DNA of 32,245 bases. Source: a virus. Location: the IMG/VR virus record IMGVR_UViG_3300036886_000004, positions 1 through 32,245 of that record. One strand, written 5' to 3'. Shown one piece after another: positions 7,069-13,286 of this stretch. Position numbers and translations under genes: made by a program. Position 1 is the stretch's first letter, and the number at the start of each line of letters is the position of its first letter. The notes below the pieces were generated by a model, which had not been told where the DNA came from, did not search any database, and saw nothing but the letters and a program-made list of their open reading frames with translations.

Positions 7069-7502
7069 GAGTACTTGTATGCGGAGGAAGAGACTTCGCT
7101 GATCTTCATTCCAGGAAAAGAACCGATCCTGATTGGGATCAGAAAGAGAAGGAGTACAAGTTCGTTCATAGTTATTTAAACAAGTTCTGTATAGAGTACT
7201 CTGAAGAGTACGTCCCGAATGATAACTGGTTGCCGACTGATATTACGGTTATCGCAGGTGCAGCAAAAGGAGTGGACACAGCAGCAATAGATTTTGCAAT
7301 AGTTAATTACTGTCCTTTTAAAGAGTACCCCGCAGATTGGGATAAGTATGGTAGATCAGCAGGACCTATCAGGAATAAACAGATGCTAGATTTCGGTAAA
7401 CCTGATCTGGTGATAGCCTTCCCTGGTGGTAAAGGAACGGAGATGATGATTAAGTTAGCTAAAGACAAAGGAGTTCCAGTAATTGAAGTTAAGTATGAAT
7501 AA
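7065..7502 (+). CDS. SLOG/DUF2493-like nucleotide-binding protein
   Basis: 145 residues from TTG 7065, which overlaps the polymerase stop as TTGA and has TTGGAG nine bases upstream; this gives the family-typical N-terminus RVLVCGGRDF. The Rossmann-like SLOG motifs are present: GGRDF at residues 6-10, VIAGAAKGVDTAA in the middle, RNKQMLDFGKPDLVIAFPGG towards the end. The superfamily (YspA/DUF2493, DprA, LOG) binds nucleotides or nucleotide-derived ligands. Phages commonly carry this form, but its role is not established; ligand binding or defence interference are possibilities. Confidence 0.8.
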   Translation: MRVLVCGGRDFADLHSRKRTDPDWDQKEKEYKFVHSYLNKFCIEYSEEYVPNDNWLPTDITVIAGAAKGVDTAAIDFAIVNYCPFKEYPADWDKYGRSAGPIRNKQMLDFGKPDLVIAFPGGKGTEMMIKLAKDKGVPVIEVKYE

Positions 7503-7794
7503 TTTAAGTACAGCTGTATATACAACAGGGACAGGACAGAAGTTACTAACCCACGATCTAGGAAATTGTAAAGGTAAGAACTGTGTCATCCATAACCCTA
7601 GCGACCATAAGATGAAAGACTTTCCGACTCATTGGCGGGCTGATAGGTATCTTATGGAACGAATATGTCCTCACGGTATAGGCCATCCTGATCCAGATGA
7701 TCTAGCTTACAAAAGGTTAATAGCTAAGACAAAGGCAGATTATATGAATCTAGAATATGAAGGGGTCCATGGGTGTGATGGGTGCTGCGTATGA
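7495..7794 (+). CDS. Conserved phage protein with Cys/His motifs, unknown function
   Basis: About 99 residues. The conserved-looking blocks are CKGKNCVIHNPSDHKM, WRADRYLMERICPHGIGHPDPDD and a C-terminal HGCDGCC. I recognise this combination as a widespread phage protein family without a known function; the cysteines and histidines suggest a metal-binding fold. The start is ATG 7495, but TTG 7483 in the same frame has a better spaced AAGGAG and would add four residues. It overlaps the SLOG gene end and the next small gene. Confidence 0.7.
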   Translation: MNNLSTAVYTTGTGQKLLTHDLGNCKGKNCVIHNPSDHKMKDFPTHWRADRYLMERICPHGIGHPDPDDLAYKRLIAKTKADYMNLEYEGVHGCDGCCV

Positions 7795-7934
7795 TAGCAT
7801 GTAAGTATGCAAAGAAGTATAAAGCTAAGAAATACCCAAATTGTAATAAAGGGGATCCTTGTCAAATCTGTTTATTGAAATGGCAGATAGCAGAGATGGA
7901 ACGGGAGTACTGGCAACATAGACATTATGTATAG
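7791..7934 (+). CDS. Small cysteine-containing protein (47 aa)
   Basis: 47 codons from ATG 7791, overlapping the previous stop as ATGA. Four cysteines, including CNKGDPCQIC, suggest a small metal site; the rest is basic and aromatic. No family is recognised. Confidence 0.5.
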   Translation: MIACKYAKKYKAKKYPNCNKGDPCQICLLKWQIAEMEREYWQHRHYV

Positions 7935-7980
7935 GGATCTTTATCGGTGCCGTCTAAGTACTATTTTACCATATAAATGA
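7927..7980 (+). CDS. Possible 17-codon leader peptide
   Basis: ATG 7927 opens 17 codons (MYRDLYRC...PYK) whose TGA overlaps the ATG of the next gene as ATGA, filling an otherwise empty gap. The next gene lacks its own clear Shine-Dalgarno, so a coupling role is conceivable. There is no strong ribosome site for this ORF either, so the call is weak. Confidence 0.2.
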   Translation: MYRDLYRCRLSTILPYK

Positions 7981-8153
7981 ACAAAAGTCAAGCACTAAAT
8001 GGATTCTTAACAACGAAATGGCTAGACGCTTATAGAAATGAAAGGGATTTTCAAGAGATATATGAATTAATTCAATACGTTAAAGAACTTGAAGACATTA
8101 AAGAGAAATATTATTACATGAAAAAGGTCCATTATGAAAGCACTGAGTACTGA
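7977..8153 (+). CDS. Hypothetical helical protein (58 aa)
   Basis: 58 codons from ATG 7977; the codon just upstream in frame is a stop. The peptide is charged and helical (DFQEIYELIQYVKELEDIKEK). There is no clear Shine-Dalgarno upstream, and a 17-codon reading frame ends exactly on its start. It overlaps the next gene by 20 bases. The function is unknown. Confidence 0.5.
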   Translation: MNKSQALNGFLTTKWLDAYRNERDFQEIYELIQYVKELEDIKEKYYYMKKVHYESTEY

Positions 8154-8328
8154 GAAGCAGGAAGAACTACTTGAGTTAGTCCTTCAATTGGTTGAGTATG
8201 GTTCTACCCCAGGACAACTTCTTCCGTCTAATTATTTACATGATTTACAATACTGGGCCATAGAGTTGAAACCTAAGCGTGTACGGAGGAACAAGATAGA
8301 CAAAAGTAACCAGAAGGTAGTAGAATGA
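8134..8328 (+). CDS. Hypothetical protein (64 aa)
   Basis: 64 residues with AAAGG upstream of ATG 8134. The N-terminus is a leucine/glutamate-rich helix (EKQEELLELVLQLVEYG) and the C-terminus is basic (KRVRRNKIDKSNQK). No domain is recognised. It overlaps a tiny membrane-protein gene as ATGA. Confidence 0.6.
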   Translation: MKALSTEKQEELLELVLQLVEYGSTPGQLLPSNYLHDLQYWAIELKPKRVRRNKIDKSNQKVVE

Positions 8329-8399
8329 TGTACGGGGGAGCAGCACTTATTTTAATAGGGTTTTTACTTATTTTCTTTGTACTGCAAAATAGCCCTTGA
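8325..8399 (+). CDS. Putative single-span membrane micropeptide (24 aa)
   Basis: 24 codons from ATG 8325, overlapping the previous stop as ATGA, with AGAAGG upstream. Almost the whole peptide is hydrophobic (ALILIGFLLIFFVL), long enough for one membrane span. Its stop codon lies within the -35 box of the promoter at 8396. Such peptides in phages may act on the host membrane, but no role can be assigned. Confidence 0.45.
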   Translation: MMYGGAALILIGFLLIFFVLQNSP

Positions 8400-8424
8400 C
8401 AAACGACTAAAAGTATGGTATACT
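8396..8424 (+). promoter_or_regulatory. Strong sigma70-type promoter
   Basis: A perfect -35 TTGACA (8396-8401) is followed by a 17-base spacer and -10 TATACT (8419-8424), with an extended -10 TG at 8416-8417. Transcription would begin near 8430, giving a leader of about 55 bases before the SSB gene. The leader carries only a modest Shine-Dalgarno (GGAAAC). TGTTGTT just after the -10 and AACAACA near 8474 form a 7-base inverted repeat that could be an operator. This is the clearest promoter in the window and implies use of host RNA polymerase. Confidence 0.85.
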
Positions 8425-8485
8425 GTTGTTATGCTGTTGAAAGACGGCTAAACAAAGCAAATAGCAATAAGGAAACAACATAAGA

Positions 8486-8950
8486 ATGATGATTTCAGGT
8501 AAAGCATATTGGTTCAAGGCCCAAGGAAGTCCGAAAGCAAATCGCTTTAATCCAGACATCCCGCAGTGGACGTTTGACCTAGCAGTGGATGACGAGAATG
8601 CCCAGAAGCTTCTAGAGTTGGGTATGAAGAAGACGTACCTTCGTAACAAAGATGACGAGCGTGGAACATTTATCTCCTTTGCCCGTGATGCAGTTAAGAA
8701 GGATAAGTCTCCTGGTAAGCCGTTTAATATCGTAGATGCTCAAGGTAAGCCTTGGGATAATACAAAGAATGTAGGTAATGGTAGTGAGTTGAACGTCGTC
8801 GTCTCCTTGAATGAGCGGACGTTTCGTGGGGATACCTTCCTCAAGCCGAGCGCAGTTGCCATCCAGGTTTGGAATCTGGTGAAATATGACTCCGGCGCAT
8901 TCCCGACAAAGGCTGCTGAGCCAGAACAAGAAGGGGAAACAGAGTGGTAA
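8486..8950 (+). CDS. Single-stranded DNA-binding protein, T7 gp2.5-like in role
   Basis: 154 residues (ATG 8486, with a second ATG at 8489). The N-terminal segment (SGKAYWFKAQGSPKA) and β-rich core (TFDLAV..., LNVVVSLNERTF, AVAIQVWNLV) fit an OB-fold phage SSB. The C-terminal tail is acidic and ends with an aromatic residue (EPEQEGETEW), the signature tail by which T7 gp2.5 contacts polymerase and helicase. It is driven directly by the strong promoter just upstream, as expected for a protein needed in stoichiometric amounts. Assignment rests on tail, size and context rather than a diagnostic catalytic motif. Confidence 0.8.
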   Translation: MMISGKAYWFKAQGSPKANRFNPDIPQWTFDLAVDDENAQKLLELGMKKTYLRNKDDERGTFISFARDAVKKDKSPGKPFNIVDAQGKPWDNTKNVGNGSELNVVVSLNERTFRGDTFLKPSAVAIQVWNLVKYDSGAFPTKAAEPEQEGETEW

Positions 8951-9153
8951 CAACTGATCGTCTTCCGAAGGAACAACCAACATTAGCGTATATCCGTGAC
9001 TCTGTTCGACGTGGTTCTTATACTGGTGATTTGTTCGATGCTTTAGAATTCCTTCTATCTGAGTATGATACTGTGTATAGTAAGTTAAAGTTATATACTA
9101 AACCTGTTGAGTATTCTGTTCACTCAGGTCCATATAAAGGAGATGTAGTCTAA
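8944..9153 (+). CDS. Hypothetical protein (69 aa)
   Basis: 69 residues from GTG 8944, overlapping the SSB end, with AAGGGG upstream. It contains a helical segment (GDLFDALEFLLSEYDTVYSKLKL). No domain is recognised. Its last codons carry AAAGGAGAT (9136-9144), the Shine-Dalgarno for the following nuclease, and its TAA overlaps the proposed ATT start of that gene. Confidence 0.6.
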   Translation: MVTTDRLPKEQPTLAYIRDSVRRGSYTGDLFDALEFLLSEYDTVYSKLKLYTKPVEYSVHSGPYKGDVV

Positions 9154-10025
9154 TTAACTTTGATACACTGCTGGCCGATATAGAAACTGTCTTTAAAGGC
9201 AAGGATTTAACACAACGTATTCACCATTTGACATCTAAGTTAGGCGATACCTTTGTAGACAGGTTTAATGAGTATACAAAGGAACGTAAAGCAACTCTTC
9301 GGTTAAGTAACGTTGGTCGTCCGAACCGTCAGTTGTGGTATGAACTTCATGGATATCCATTTACACCATTGAGCAGTACTGCGAAGTTCAAATTCCTCTT
9401 CGGATCAATTCTTGAAGAACTAGTTCTGTTTCTTGCAATGGAAGCCGGACACTCTGTAACAGATCAACAAGGCACAGTAGAATTAGATGGTGTCACTGGT
9501 CATATTGATGCAGTGATAGACGGAGAAGTCCTTGTTGATGTCAAGAGTTGCTCAACTAGATCCTTTGAGAAGTTTGAAAGAGGTACGTTATTCTCAGATG
9601 ATCCGTTTGGGTATGTTGGTCAGTTAACAGGGTATACTAAAGCTAAGGGGTTAAAGAGAGCAGCGTTCATTGCGATTGATAAGACGTTGGGTAAGATTTG
9701 TGTCTTAGAGCTTCCACAAGAAGTAATGGATAAGTATAATATCAGTAAGCGTATTACTGAAGTCAATAGTATGCTTAAGTCTGATACACCTCCAGAACGT
9801 TGTTATGAGCCTAAGAGTATAAGTAAAACTGACAAGTCAGGGAATCTTATTTTGTCAGTTGGGTGCAGTTACTGCAACTGGAAAGAAGAGTGTTGGAAGG
9901 ATAGCAATGACGGGAGAGGATTACAAGCAAGACATTACTCAAGTGGTGTCAAACTGTTCACGAAGATAGTAAAAGAACCACGTTTGAAGTACGAAGAATT
10001 TGAACCTTTTCAGGTGCGAGAATGA
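9153..10025 (+). CDS. PD-(D/E)XK exonuclease with C-terminal cysteine cluster; probable AUU start
   Basis: About 290 residues. The core reads GHIDAVIDG...VLVDVKSCS, the D...(D/E)xK active site of the λ-exonuclease/Cas4-like nuclease superfamily, followed by a QLTGYTKAKG helix. The C-terminal cysteines (RCYEP, GCSYCNWKEECW) resemble the Fe-S-linked cysteines of Cas4/AddB-type nucleases. In T7-like phages this slot holds the 5'-3' exonuclease that degrades host DNA and removes primers. Coding character continues upstream of the first TTG (9228) as NFDTLLADIETVFKG, and a strong AAGGAG lies ten bases before ATT 9153, which overlaps the preceding stop as TAATT. No ATG or GTG is available in that region. 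Confidence 0.85.
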   Translation: MNFDTLLADIETVFKGKDLTQRIHHLTSKLGDTFVDRFNEYTKERKATLRLSNVGRPNRQLWYELHGYPFTPLSSTAKFKFLFGSILEELVLFLAMEAGHSVTDQQGTVELDGVTGHIDAVIDGEVLVDVKSCSTRSFEKFERGTLFSDDPFGYVGQLTGYTKAKGLKRAAFIAIDKTLGKICVLELPQEVMDKYNISKRITEVNSMLKSDTPPERCYEPKSISKTDKSGNLILSVGCSYCNWKEECWKDSNDGRGLQARHYSSGVKLFTKIVKEPRLKYEEFEPFQVRE

Positions 10026-10267
10026 TTCAATCAAATAGTATCTATAATGAACATCTCTATGATAAAGTAGTAACGTTTGGTGAATATGAAACTGCCGTCA
10101 ATTGTAGTTTTAACGGCTGTAAGATAAGATTCACTGCTGATCATGTTCACTTGACTGGATGTAGTTTTAATTATTGTGACATAGATACTTCTTTAATACC
10201 ATCAAATAATGATATTCTTTACAGTGAGTGTATAATTCAAAATAGTTTTTTTACAGGGAATAATTAA
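10022..10267 (+). CDS. Pentapeptide-repeat-like small protein
   Basis: 81 residues. Spaced CSFNGCKI, LTGCSFNYCDI and SECIIQNSFFTGNN segments follow the A/C-x-L/F-x-x periodicity of pentapeptide repeats, which fold as a four-sided β-helix and can mimic DNA. The repeats are few and imperfect, so the fold is an inference. The start overlaps the nuclease stop as ATGA with AGGTG upstream. Confidence 0.5.
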   Translation: MIQSNSIYNEHLYDKVVTFGEYETAVNCSFNGCKIRFTADHVHLTGCSFNYCDIDTSLIPSNNDILYSECIIQNSFFTGNN

Positions 10268-10270
10268 TTA

Positions 10271-10636
10271 ATGCAAGACAACGATAATACAAGTGGCCCC
10301 TCGGAAGAGACAACCACTTTTACAGAAGTAATTGATTTAAGTAAGTATAGAAAGAATAAAGCCGAGGGTATTGCTCAATCTCAGTGGCCTACAGGATCTC
10401 CATCGCCTACACCAGATACACCGTTGTACGTCTCTCAGAATGATCCTACAGAGCGTCGTATCCTGATCTCAACTGTAGATGGTGATATTGTGATGGATGG
10501 TCATCTTGGGCTGTCTCAGACATTCCTAGCAATAGGTGATGCAAAGGGTCAGATTAAGTTTGCTGCTGCTCCGGGGAAGTGGACATACTGTACAGACGTG
10601 ACAGACAATCCTAAGTATCAAGACGACGTTGCCTAA
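10271..10636 (+). CDS. Hypothetical protein (121 aa)
   Basis: 121 residues. The N-terminal 55 residues are low-complexity (T/S/E/P-rich, GSPSPTPDTP) and probably disordered; the remainder (ERRILISTVDGDIVMDGHLG) looks like a small β-rich domain. The start ATG follows a TTAATTAATTA stretch and has only a distant Shine-Dalgarno. It lies between nuclease and endonuclease VII genes. No family is recognised. Confidence 0.6.
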   Translation: MQDNDNTSGPSEETTTFTEVIDLSKYRKNKAEGIAQSQWPTGSPSPTPDTPLYVSQNDPTERRILISTVDGDIVMDGHLGLSQTFLAIGDAKGQIKFAAAPGKWTYCTDVTDNPKYQDDVA

Positions 10637-10961
10637 GAAAACTGCACGAGAAGGGTATCTGTTACGGACGTACGGGATAACAGAAAAACAATACAACTCC
10701 TTATTAAAGAAACAGGACTTTTCTTGTGCTGTGTGTGGGAAGCATGAGAGTCTGGAGAAGCGCAAGTTATGCGTGGACCACTCTCATCGCCCTCCAAAAT
10801 TCATCCGTGGGCTTCTTTGTAATTTCTGCAATAGGCGAGTTATCGGAAAGCACACAGACCCGGAGCTTCTTTTAGAAGCAAGTAAATATCTTAGACAGAA
10901 TACGGGTTGGATTGTTCCCGATAAAAAGAAACGTAAAAAGAAAAGAAAGAAACGTTCATGA
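10629..10961 (+). CDS. Endonuclease VII-type junction-resolving nuclease
   Basis: 110 residues from TTG 10629, overlapping the previous gene. The family pattern is complete: YGITEKQYNSLLKKQ, a CAVCGK zinc pair, VDHSH active-site histidines, RGLLCNFCNRR second zinc pair, then LLLEASKYLRQ. Recombination endonuclease VII enzymes cut four-way junctions and branched replication intermediates before packaging, a role played in T7 by the unrelated gp3. The C-terminus is a very basic tail (KKKRKKKRKKRS). The Shine-Dalgarno is weak, so coupling to the upstream gene is likely. Confidence 0.88.
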   Translation: MPKKTAREGYLLRTYGITEKQYNSLLKKQDFSCAVCGKHESLEKRKLCVDHSHRPPKFIRGLLCNFCNRRVIGKHTDPELLLEASKYLRQNTGWIVPDKKKRKKKRKKRS

Positions 10962-11134
10962 CTACTAATGTCAAGATCACGAATCAACCAGAGAATAAAC
11001 ACGATATCTCTGTGAATTGCCCACAAGGATTGTGTATCCTTAAACCTGGAGAAGATCTTATCACTTATGTCTACGGTAATACAGTTGTCTCAGTGATCGA
11101 AAGCATGACTGATGCTCCTGAAGGGAAGGTGTAA
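10958..11134 (+). CDS. Hypothetical protein (58 aa)
   Basis: 58 codons from ATG 10958, overlapping the endonuclease stop as ATGA. The sequence is β-strand-rich with two cysteines (VNCPQGLCILKPGEDLITYVYG). Its end carries the AAGGGAAGG ribosome site for the following gene. It has the look of a small all-β protein; no family is recognised. Confidence 0.55.
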   Translation: MTTNVKITNQPENKHDISVNCPQGLCILKPGEDLITYVYGNTVVSVIESMTDAPEGKV

Positions 11135-11135
11135 G

Positions 11136-11543
11136 ATTACTGCAATTATTTATGACGGTAAAACTATAGCTGCTGACCGGCGTATGACTCGTGATGATCG
11201 CATATCAGGAGAAATGAAAAAAATTCATAAGTGGTCTGATGGTTATTGGGCCGCAGCAGGACGCCTAGATGATGCTTGTGAATTTGCTGATTGGTTAGAA
11301 GACAGAACGTATAAGTTTAAACCTCATACAGGATTTCAGGCTGTTTATTCAGAAAGTGGACGTGTGTATGAAATTCTAAGAAGTCTTATTCCGATGCCTG
11401 CTCTTGCCCCTCTTGGTATTGGTTCGGCAGGAACTGATTGCGAGTTATTAGTCCGGTTAGGTTACACAGGAAAAGAAGCTATTGAGGCAGTTAAGAAAGT
11501 CCATCCTACAGTAGGTGGCAAAATAGACGTGGTAACGATTTGA
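11136..11543 (+). CDS. Ntn-hydrolase (HslV/proteasome-like) protein; probable AUU start
   Basis: About 135 residues. The N-terminus ITAIIYDGKTIAADRR matches the start of HslV/proteasome-β-like phage proteins, where threonine at position 2 becomes the catalytic N-terminal nucleophile after methionine removal. Further blocks are ISGEMKKIHKW, GYWAAAGRLDDA and a C-terminal GIGSAGTDCELL. Starting at ATT 11136, with AAGG six bases upstream, places Thr exactly at position 2. The only standard alternative, ATG 11112, would add eight residues and bury it, with a poor ribosome site. The family is common in phages with unknown substrate, so protease activity is an inference. It lies two bases after the preceding stop. 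Confidence 0.7.
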   Translation: MTAIIYDGKTIAADRRMTRDDRISGEMKKIHKWSDGYWAAAGRLDDACEFADWLEDRTYKFKPHTGFQAVYSESGRVYEILRSLIPMPALAPLGIGSAGTDCELLVRLGYTGKEAIEAVKKVHPTVGGKIDVVTI

Positions 11544-12322
11544 GCAGTCCTAGAATTGCTTTTATTGACATTGAGACTTCACCTTTACTTGGCTATGCTT
11601 GGGCTTGTTATGACACGAATATCCTAGGAGTTGTCCAACCTGTCTCTGTGTTATGCATGGGCTGGAAGTGGCTGGGTGATAAAAAGGTCAACATTCGTTC
11701 ACAACCTGATTATACTAGTTATAAGCCTGGAACAGTTGATGACAAAGATCTTGTAACTGATTTATGGAAAGTCTTAGATGAAGCGGACGTTCTTATCGCT
11801 CATAATGGTGATGCATTTGACCTTAAGATTTTGAATGCTCGATTTGTTGCCAATGGGTTGAATGCTCCATCTGCTTATAAAACAGTAGACACTTTGAAGG
11901 TCGCAAAGAAATATTTTAAGTTCAACAACAACTCTCTGAATGAACTGGGCCAGTATCTACAAGAAGGTAAGAAAGCTCCGACTGGTGGGTTTGAGACATG
12001 GACTAAGTGTATGGCCGGAGATAAAGAAGCCTGGAACAGGATGACTAAATACAACATCCAAGACGTAGAGCTTCTTGAGCGTGTCTATCTGCGTCTCAGA
12101 CCATTCATGGAGGCCCATCCGAATCTTAACACCATAGCACCACCTAAAACTAAGACAACAGAATTTGCATGTCAGACTTGTCAATCAACTAATACAACTA
12201 AGAGAGGCTTTGCCGTAACCAAGATGGGACGATATCAACGCTTTCAGTGCAATTCCTGTGGGTCCTGGAGTTCTGGGTCATATGAGCGTGGTAGTCGTTC
12301 TAATGTAGGGTATGAAGAATGA
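11540..12322 (+). CDS. DEDD-type 3'-5' exonuclease (RNase H-like) with C-terminal zinc ribbon
   Basis: 260 residues from TTG 11540, overlapping the previous stop as TTGA. The exonuclease motifs are FIDIET (residues 8-13), LIAHNGDAFD (about 87-96) and a late YNIQDVELL for the third acidic site, giving a DEDDy-type active site. A C-terminal four-cysteine ribbon (CQTCQS...CNSCGSW, about residues 213-236) is fused on. It resembles stand-alone RNase_H_2/YprB-like exonucleases. In addition to the polymerase's own proofreading domain, it may process DNA or RNA ends; the ribbon could guide it to nucleic acid. Confidence 0.82.
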   Translation: MSSPRIAFIDIETSPLLGYAWACYDTNILGVVQPVSVLCMGWKWLGDKKVNIRSQPDYTSYKPGTVDDKDLVTDLWKVLDEADVLIAHNGDAFDLKILNARFVANGLNAPSAYKTVDTLKVAKKYFKFNNNSLNELGQYLQEGKKAPTGGFETWTKCMAGDKEAWNRMTKYNIQDVELLERVYLRLRPFMEAHPNLNTIAPPKTKTTEFACQTCQSTNTTKRGFAVTKMGRYQRFQCNSCGSWSSGSYERGSRSNVGYEE

Positions 12323-12474
12323 GCAAAGATACTATTAAAATGAGATACAGTTATGAGCAATGCACAACTAAAGATAAACTACATGATAACGAATTAATAT
12401 ATAAAGATGGCGAACCTGACTATTGGCTGTGCAAGATTTGTGGTCGTCGTGCTGGACTTATGAGACCCGCATGA
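12319..12474 (+). CDS. Small zinc-knuckle protein (51 aa)
   Basis: 51 codons from ATG 12319, overlapping the exonuclease stop as ATGA. A CKICGRR pair near the C-terminus plus an upstream cysteine (EQC) suggest a partial zinc site. The charged N-terminal half has no recognised domain. Confidence 0.5.
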   Translation: MSKDTIKMRYSYEQCTTKDKLHDNELIYKDGEPDYWLCKICGRRAGLMRPA

Positions 12475-12653
12475 TGTCCAAAGATAGAGAGTTATTAGAT
12501 GAATATCTCCAGCATTTATCTGACCGCTACTACGCTTACGAACTCGTAGAACGTCTAGAGGCACTAGAGATTATCACGATCTGGGACATTCTAAATGCCT
12601 TTGAGGATCAAATCATAGAAGCTAAACCGTTATTGGAAGAAGAGAATGGCTAA
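12471..12653 (+). CDS. Hypothetical helical protein (60 aa)
   Basis: 60 residues from ATG 12471 (overlap ATGA); a longer reading from TTG 12423 is unlikely because it would lie inside the preceding gene. The protein is acidic and helical (DEYLQHLSDRYYAYELVERLEALE). The Shine-Dalgarno is weak. The function is unknown. Confidence 0.55.
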   Translation: MMSKDRELLDEYLQHLSDRYYAYELVERLEALEIITIWDILNAFEDQIIEAKPLLEEENG

Positions 12654-13164
12654 GGTAGTATACCTCATAGGATCATTAAAGAACAGGGCAATCATTGAAC
12701 TCGCTAATAAGATCCGTTCTTTGGATTTTGACTGTTTTGATGACTGGATCGGTCCTGGTGAAGAAGCTGATGACAAGTTCGATGAGTACAGAAAAGGTCG
12801 TGGATTAAACTACAAAGATGCTCTTAATAGCTACGCTGCTCAGCATATATTTAAATTTGATAAGACACACTTGGATCGTGCAGATATTGTTATCTTGGTT
12901 ATGCCTGCTGGGAAATCTGGTCATCTTGAACTCGGTTACAGTGTGGGAAAAGGTAAAACAGGCTACATCCTTATGGACGGTGAACCAGCTCGTGTTGATA
13001 TCATGCATTCTTTTGCTGATGAAATTTTTATGACAGAGCAAGACCTTCTTAATAAGCTGACTTCATGGGACATCAGACGAACAAATAAACAGGCTATGGT
13101 TGATGCATATCTAGAACATCTTACTAATCCACCCAAGTTTTACAGGAATGACCACGGATGTTAA
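12646..13164 (+). CDS. Nucleoside 2-deoxyribosyltransferase-like / deoxynucleotide N-hydrolase-like protein
   Basis: 172 residues with VVYLIGSLKNRAI at the N-terminus, then LDRADIVILVMPAGKSGHLELGY, the flavodoxin-like deoxyribosyltransferase pattern in which E within the HLELG motif is the catalytic nucleophile. Family members move or hydrolyse the base on deoxynucleosides, or on deoxynucleotides in the RCL/DNPH1 branch. It opens a run of nucleotide-metabolism genes reaching 15881. The residues after the core (EPARVDIMHSFADEIF) fit phage members. The exact substrate cannot be read from sequence. Confidence 0.7.
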   Translation: MAKVVYLIGSLKNRAIIELANKIRSLDFDCFDDWIGPGEEADDKFDEYRKGRGLNYKDALNSYAAQHIFKFDKTHLDRADIVILVMPAGKSGHLELGYSVGKGKTGYILMDGEPARVDIMHSFADEIFMTEQDLLNKLTSWDIRRTNKQAMVDAYLEHLTNPPKFYRNDHGC

Positions 13165-13286
13165 GACACAGACATATATACCAATGGATAAGCTTATACA
13201 AACCTTTGCCATATCCGTTATTTAAATACTGTCCGATTTGTAAGTGCCATCCAAAATATTTAACAGGTCAAAATGCTAACAAATAA
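13158..13286 (+). CDS. Small CxxC protein (42 aa)
   Basis: 42 codons from ATG 13158 with CPICKC near the C-terminus, and an aromatic, basic N-terminus (MLRHRHIYQWISLYK). It overlaps both neighbours, by 7 and 14 bases. No family is recognised. Confidence 0.45.
   Translation: MLRHRHIYQWISLYKPLPYPLFKYCPICKCHPKYLTGQNANK

Noticed and set aside
9225-9262. A TTGACA-like promoter at 9228
   Set aside because: No acceptable -10 sequence is found 16-18 bases downstream, and it lies inside the nuclease coding sequence.
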